This document shows, piece by piece, positions 5,617 to 6,005 of a DNA stretch of 6,005 nucleotides. This DNA comes from Phycisphaerae bacterium (GTDB lineage Bacteria; Planctomycetota; Phycisphaerae; JAAYCJ01): NCBI GenBank assembly GCA_015486815.1, contig WFQY01000026.1:1-6005 (forward strand), read 5' to 3'. Under the pieces are notes generated by a model, which saw only the letters and a program-made list of their open reading frames with translations, was not told the origin of the DNA and did no database searches. The first letter of the stretch is position 1, and every line of letters starts with the position of its first letter. The translations under genes were made by a program, and so were the position numbers.

Positions 5617-5985
5617 ATGAATTCGGAAGAATTGGCTAATAAGACGAAACAATTCGCTATAAAAATCATCAAAGTTATAGATACACTTCCGAGAACAATG
5701 TCAGCAAGTATTATAGCAAAACAAGTCATAAGGTCAGCAACATCAATAGGAGCTAATTATAGGGAAGCATGTTCTGCAAGATCGAAAGCGGAATTTGCCT
5801 CTAAAATAGGTCTATGCGAACAAGAGGCGAACGAAATAATGTATTGGCTTGAACTTTTACAAGATCTTAAATTATTGACAGATGAAACTATCAAAGACAT
5901 TAAGACAGAAGCAAATGAAATACTTTCAATATTTATTGCTTCGGGAAAAACGGTAAACAAATACCGAAAGGAGCAAGAAAGATGA
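5617..5985 (+). CDS. Four-helix-bundle protein (TIGR02436/S23 family)
   Basis: This 122-residue, nearly all-helical protein matches the pattern of the four-helix-bundle family first seen in 23S rRNA intervening sequences: an N-terminal helix ending LP (about residues 5-25), the core VIRSATSIGANYREACSARS (about 46-65) followed by KAEF, an EANEIMYWLELL helix (about 83-94) and a final charged helix. Its length is typical. The molecular function of the family is not established; related Avd proteins act with the reverse transcriptase of diversity-generating retroelements, but no reverse transcriptase or template/variable repeat pair is visible here. AAGGA a few bases before ATG 5617 sets the start; a longer frame from 5566 would translate the heptamer repeat and is unlikely. 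It sits among pseudopilin-type genes, preceded by heptamer arrays, and its TGA overlaps the next ATG. Confidence 0.88.
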   Translation: MNSEELANKTKQFAIKIIKVIDTLPRTMSASIIAKQVIRSATSIGANYREACSARSKAEFASKIGLCEQEANEIMYWLELLQDLKLLTDETIKDIKTEANEILSIFIASGKTVNKYRKEQER

Positions 5986-6005
5986 AACAATATAAATCAC
6001 TATAC
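5982..6005 (+). CDS. Start of an unidentified gene, cut by window end
   Basis: ATG at 5982 overlaps the four-helix-bundle TGA as ATGA, and AAGGAG (5968-5973) lies 8 bases upstream, an almost ideal ribosome binding site. Only MKQYKSLY is visible, so no family can be named. The overlap implies translational coupling. By position it could be another secretion/pilus component, but that is a guess. Confidence 0.6.

Noticed and set aside
5617..5985. A diversity-generating retroelement, from the Avd-like kinship of the four-helix-bundle protein
   Set aside because: No reverse transcriptase, template repeat or variable repeat is visible in the window; the sequence fits the general TIGR02436 family.

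Overview
The window is a piece of a moderately AT-rich bacterial chromosome that uses the standard code. A signalling pair on the minus strand (left third) faces away from a run of plus-strand genes (right two thirds). Prepilin-like proteins with AF(S/T)(L/I)AEL processing sites, a TIGR02436-type four-helix-bundle gene and small GATTGNG-type repeats scattered between and inside genes are a combination I associate with uncultured Planctomycetota or other PVC-like lineages. That placement is an inference; no rRNA or universal marker is present.

Left, minus strand: a two-gene operon read right to left. The first gene (start 2647) encodes an N-terminal MerR/excisionase-type helix-turn-helix joined to a CheY-like receiver. 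After 24 bases comes a long sensor (GTG start at 2026) that runs off the left edge. It has an N-terminal HDOD domain, a coiled coil, a GAF-like region, a HisKA phosphoacceptor region and the beginning of a HATPase domain. No stop interrupts its 675 codons. The pair looks like a complete phosphorelay whose signal is unknown.

Centre: a 186-base divergent intergenic region carries a plausible sigma70 promoter for the signalling operon, with a direct repeat in its spacer. On the plus strand follows a 155-residue membrane protein with a DivIC/FtsB-like motif plus an extra C-terminal membrane helix.

Right, plus strand: two pseudopilin-like genes (3498-4271 and 4403-5539), a four-helix-bundle gene (5617-5985), and the first codons of another gene that overlaps it by ATGA (from 5982). 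They probably form one operon for a type II secretion/type IV pilus-like surface fibre, with the four-helix-bundle gene perhaps a later arrival.

The most unusual signal is a family of small composite repeats. GC-rich paired hairpins occur as two inverted 53-base copies (51 of 53 identical, both differences in one loop), set in arrays of a 7-base unit (GATTGCG, GATTGTG, AATTGAT). One full composite lies inside the second pseudopilin gene and is translated in frame as part of a long leader just before the prepilin cleavage site. No CRISPR array, tRNA, rRNA, transposase or complete undescribed defence system is visible.
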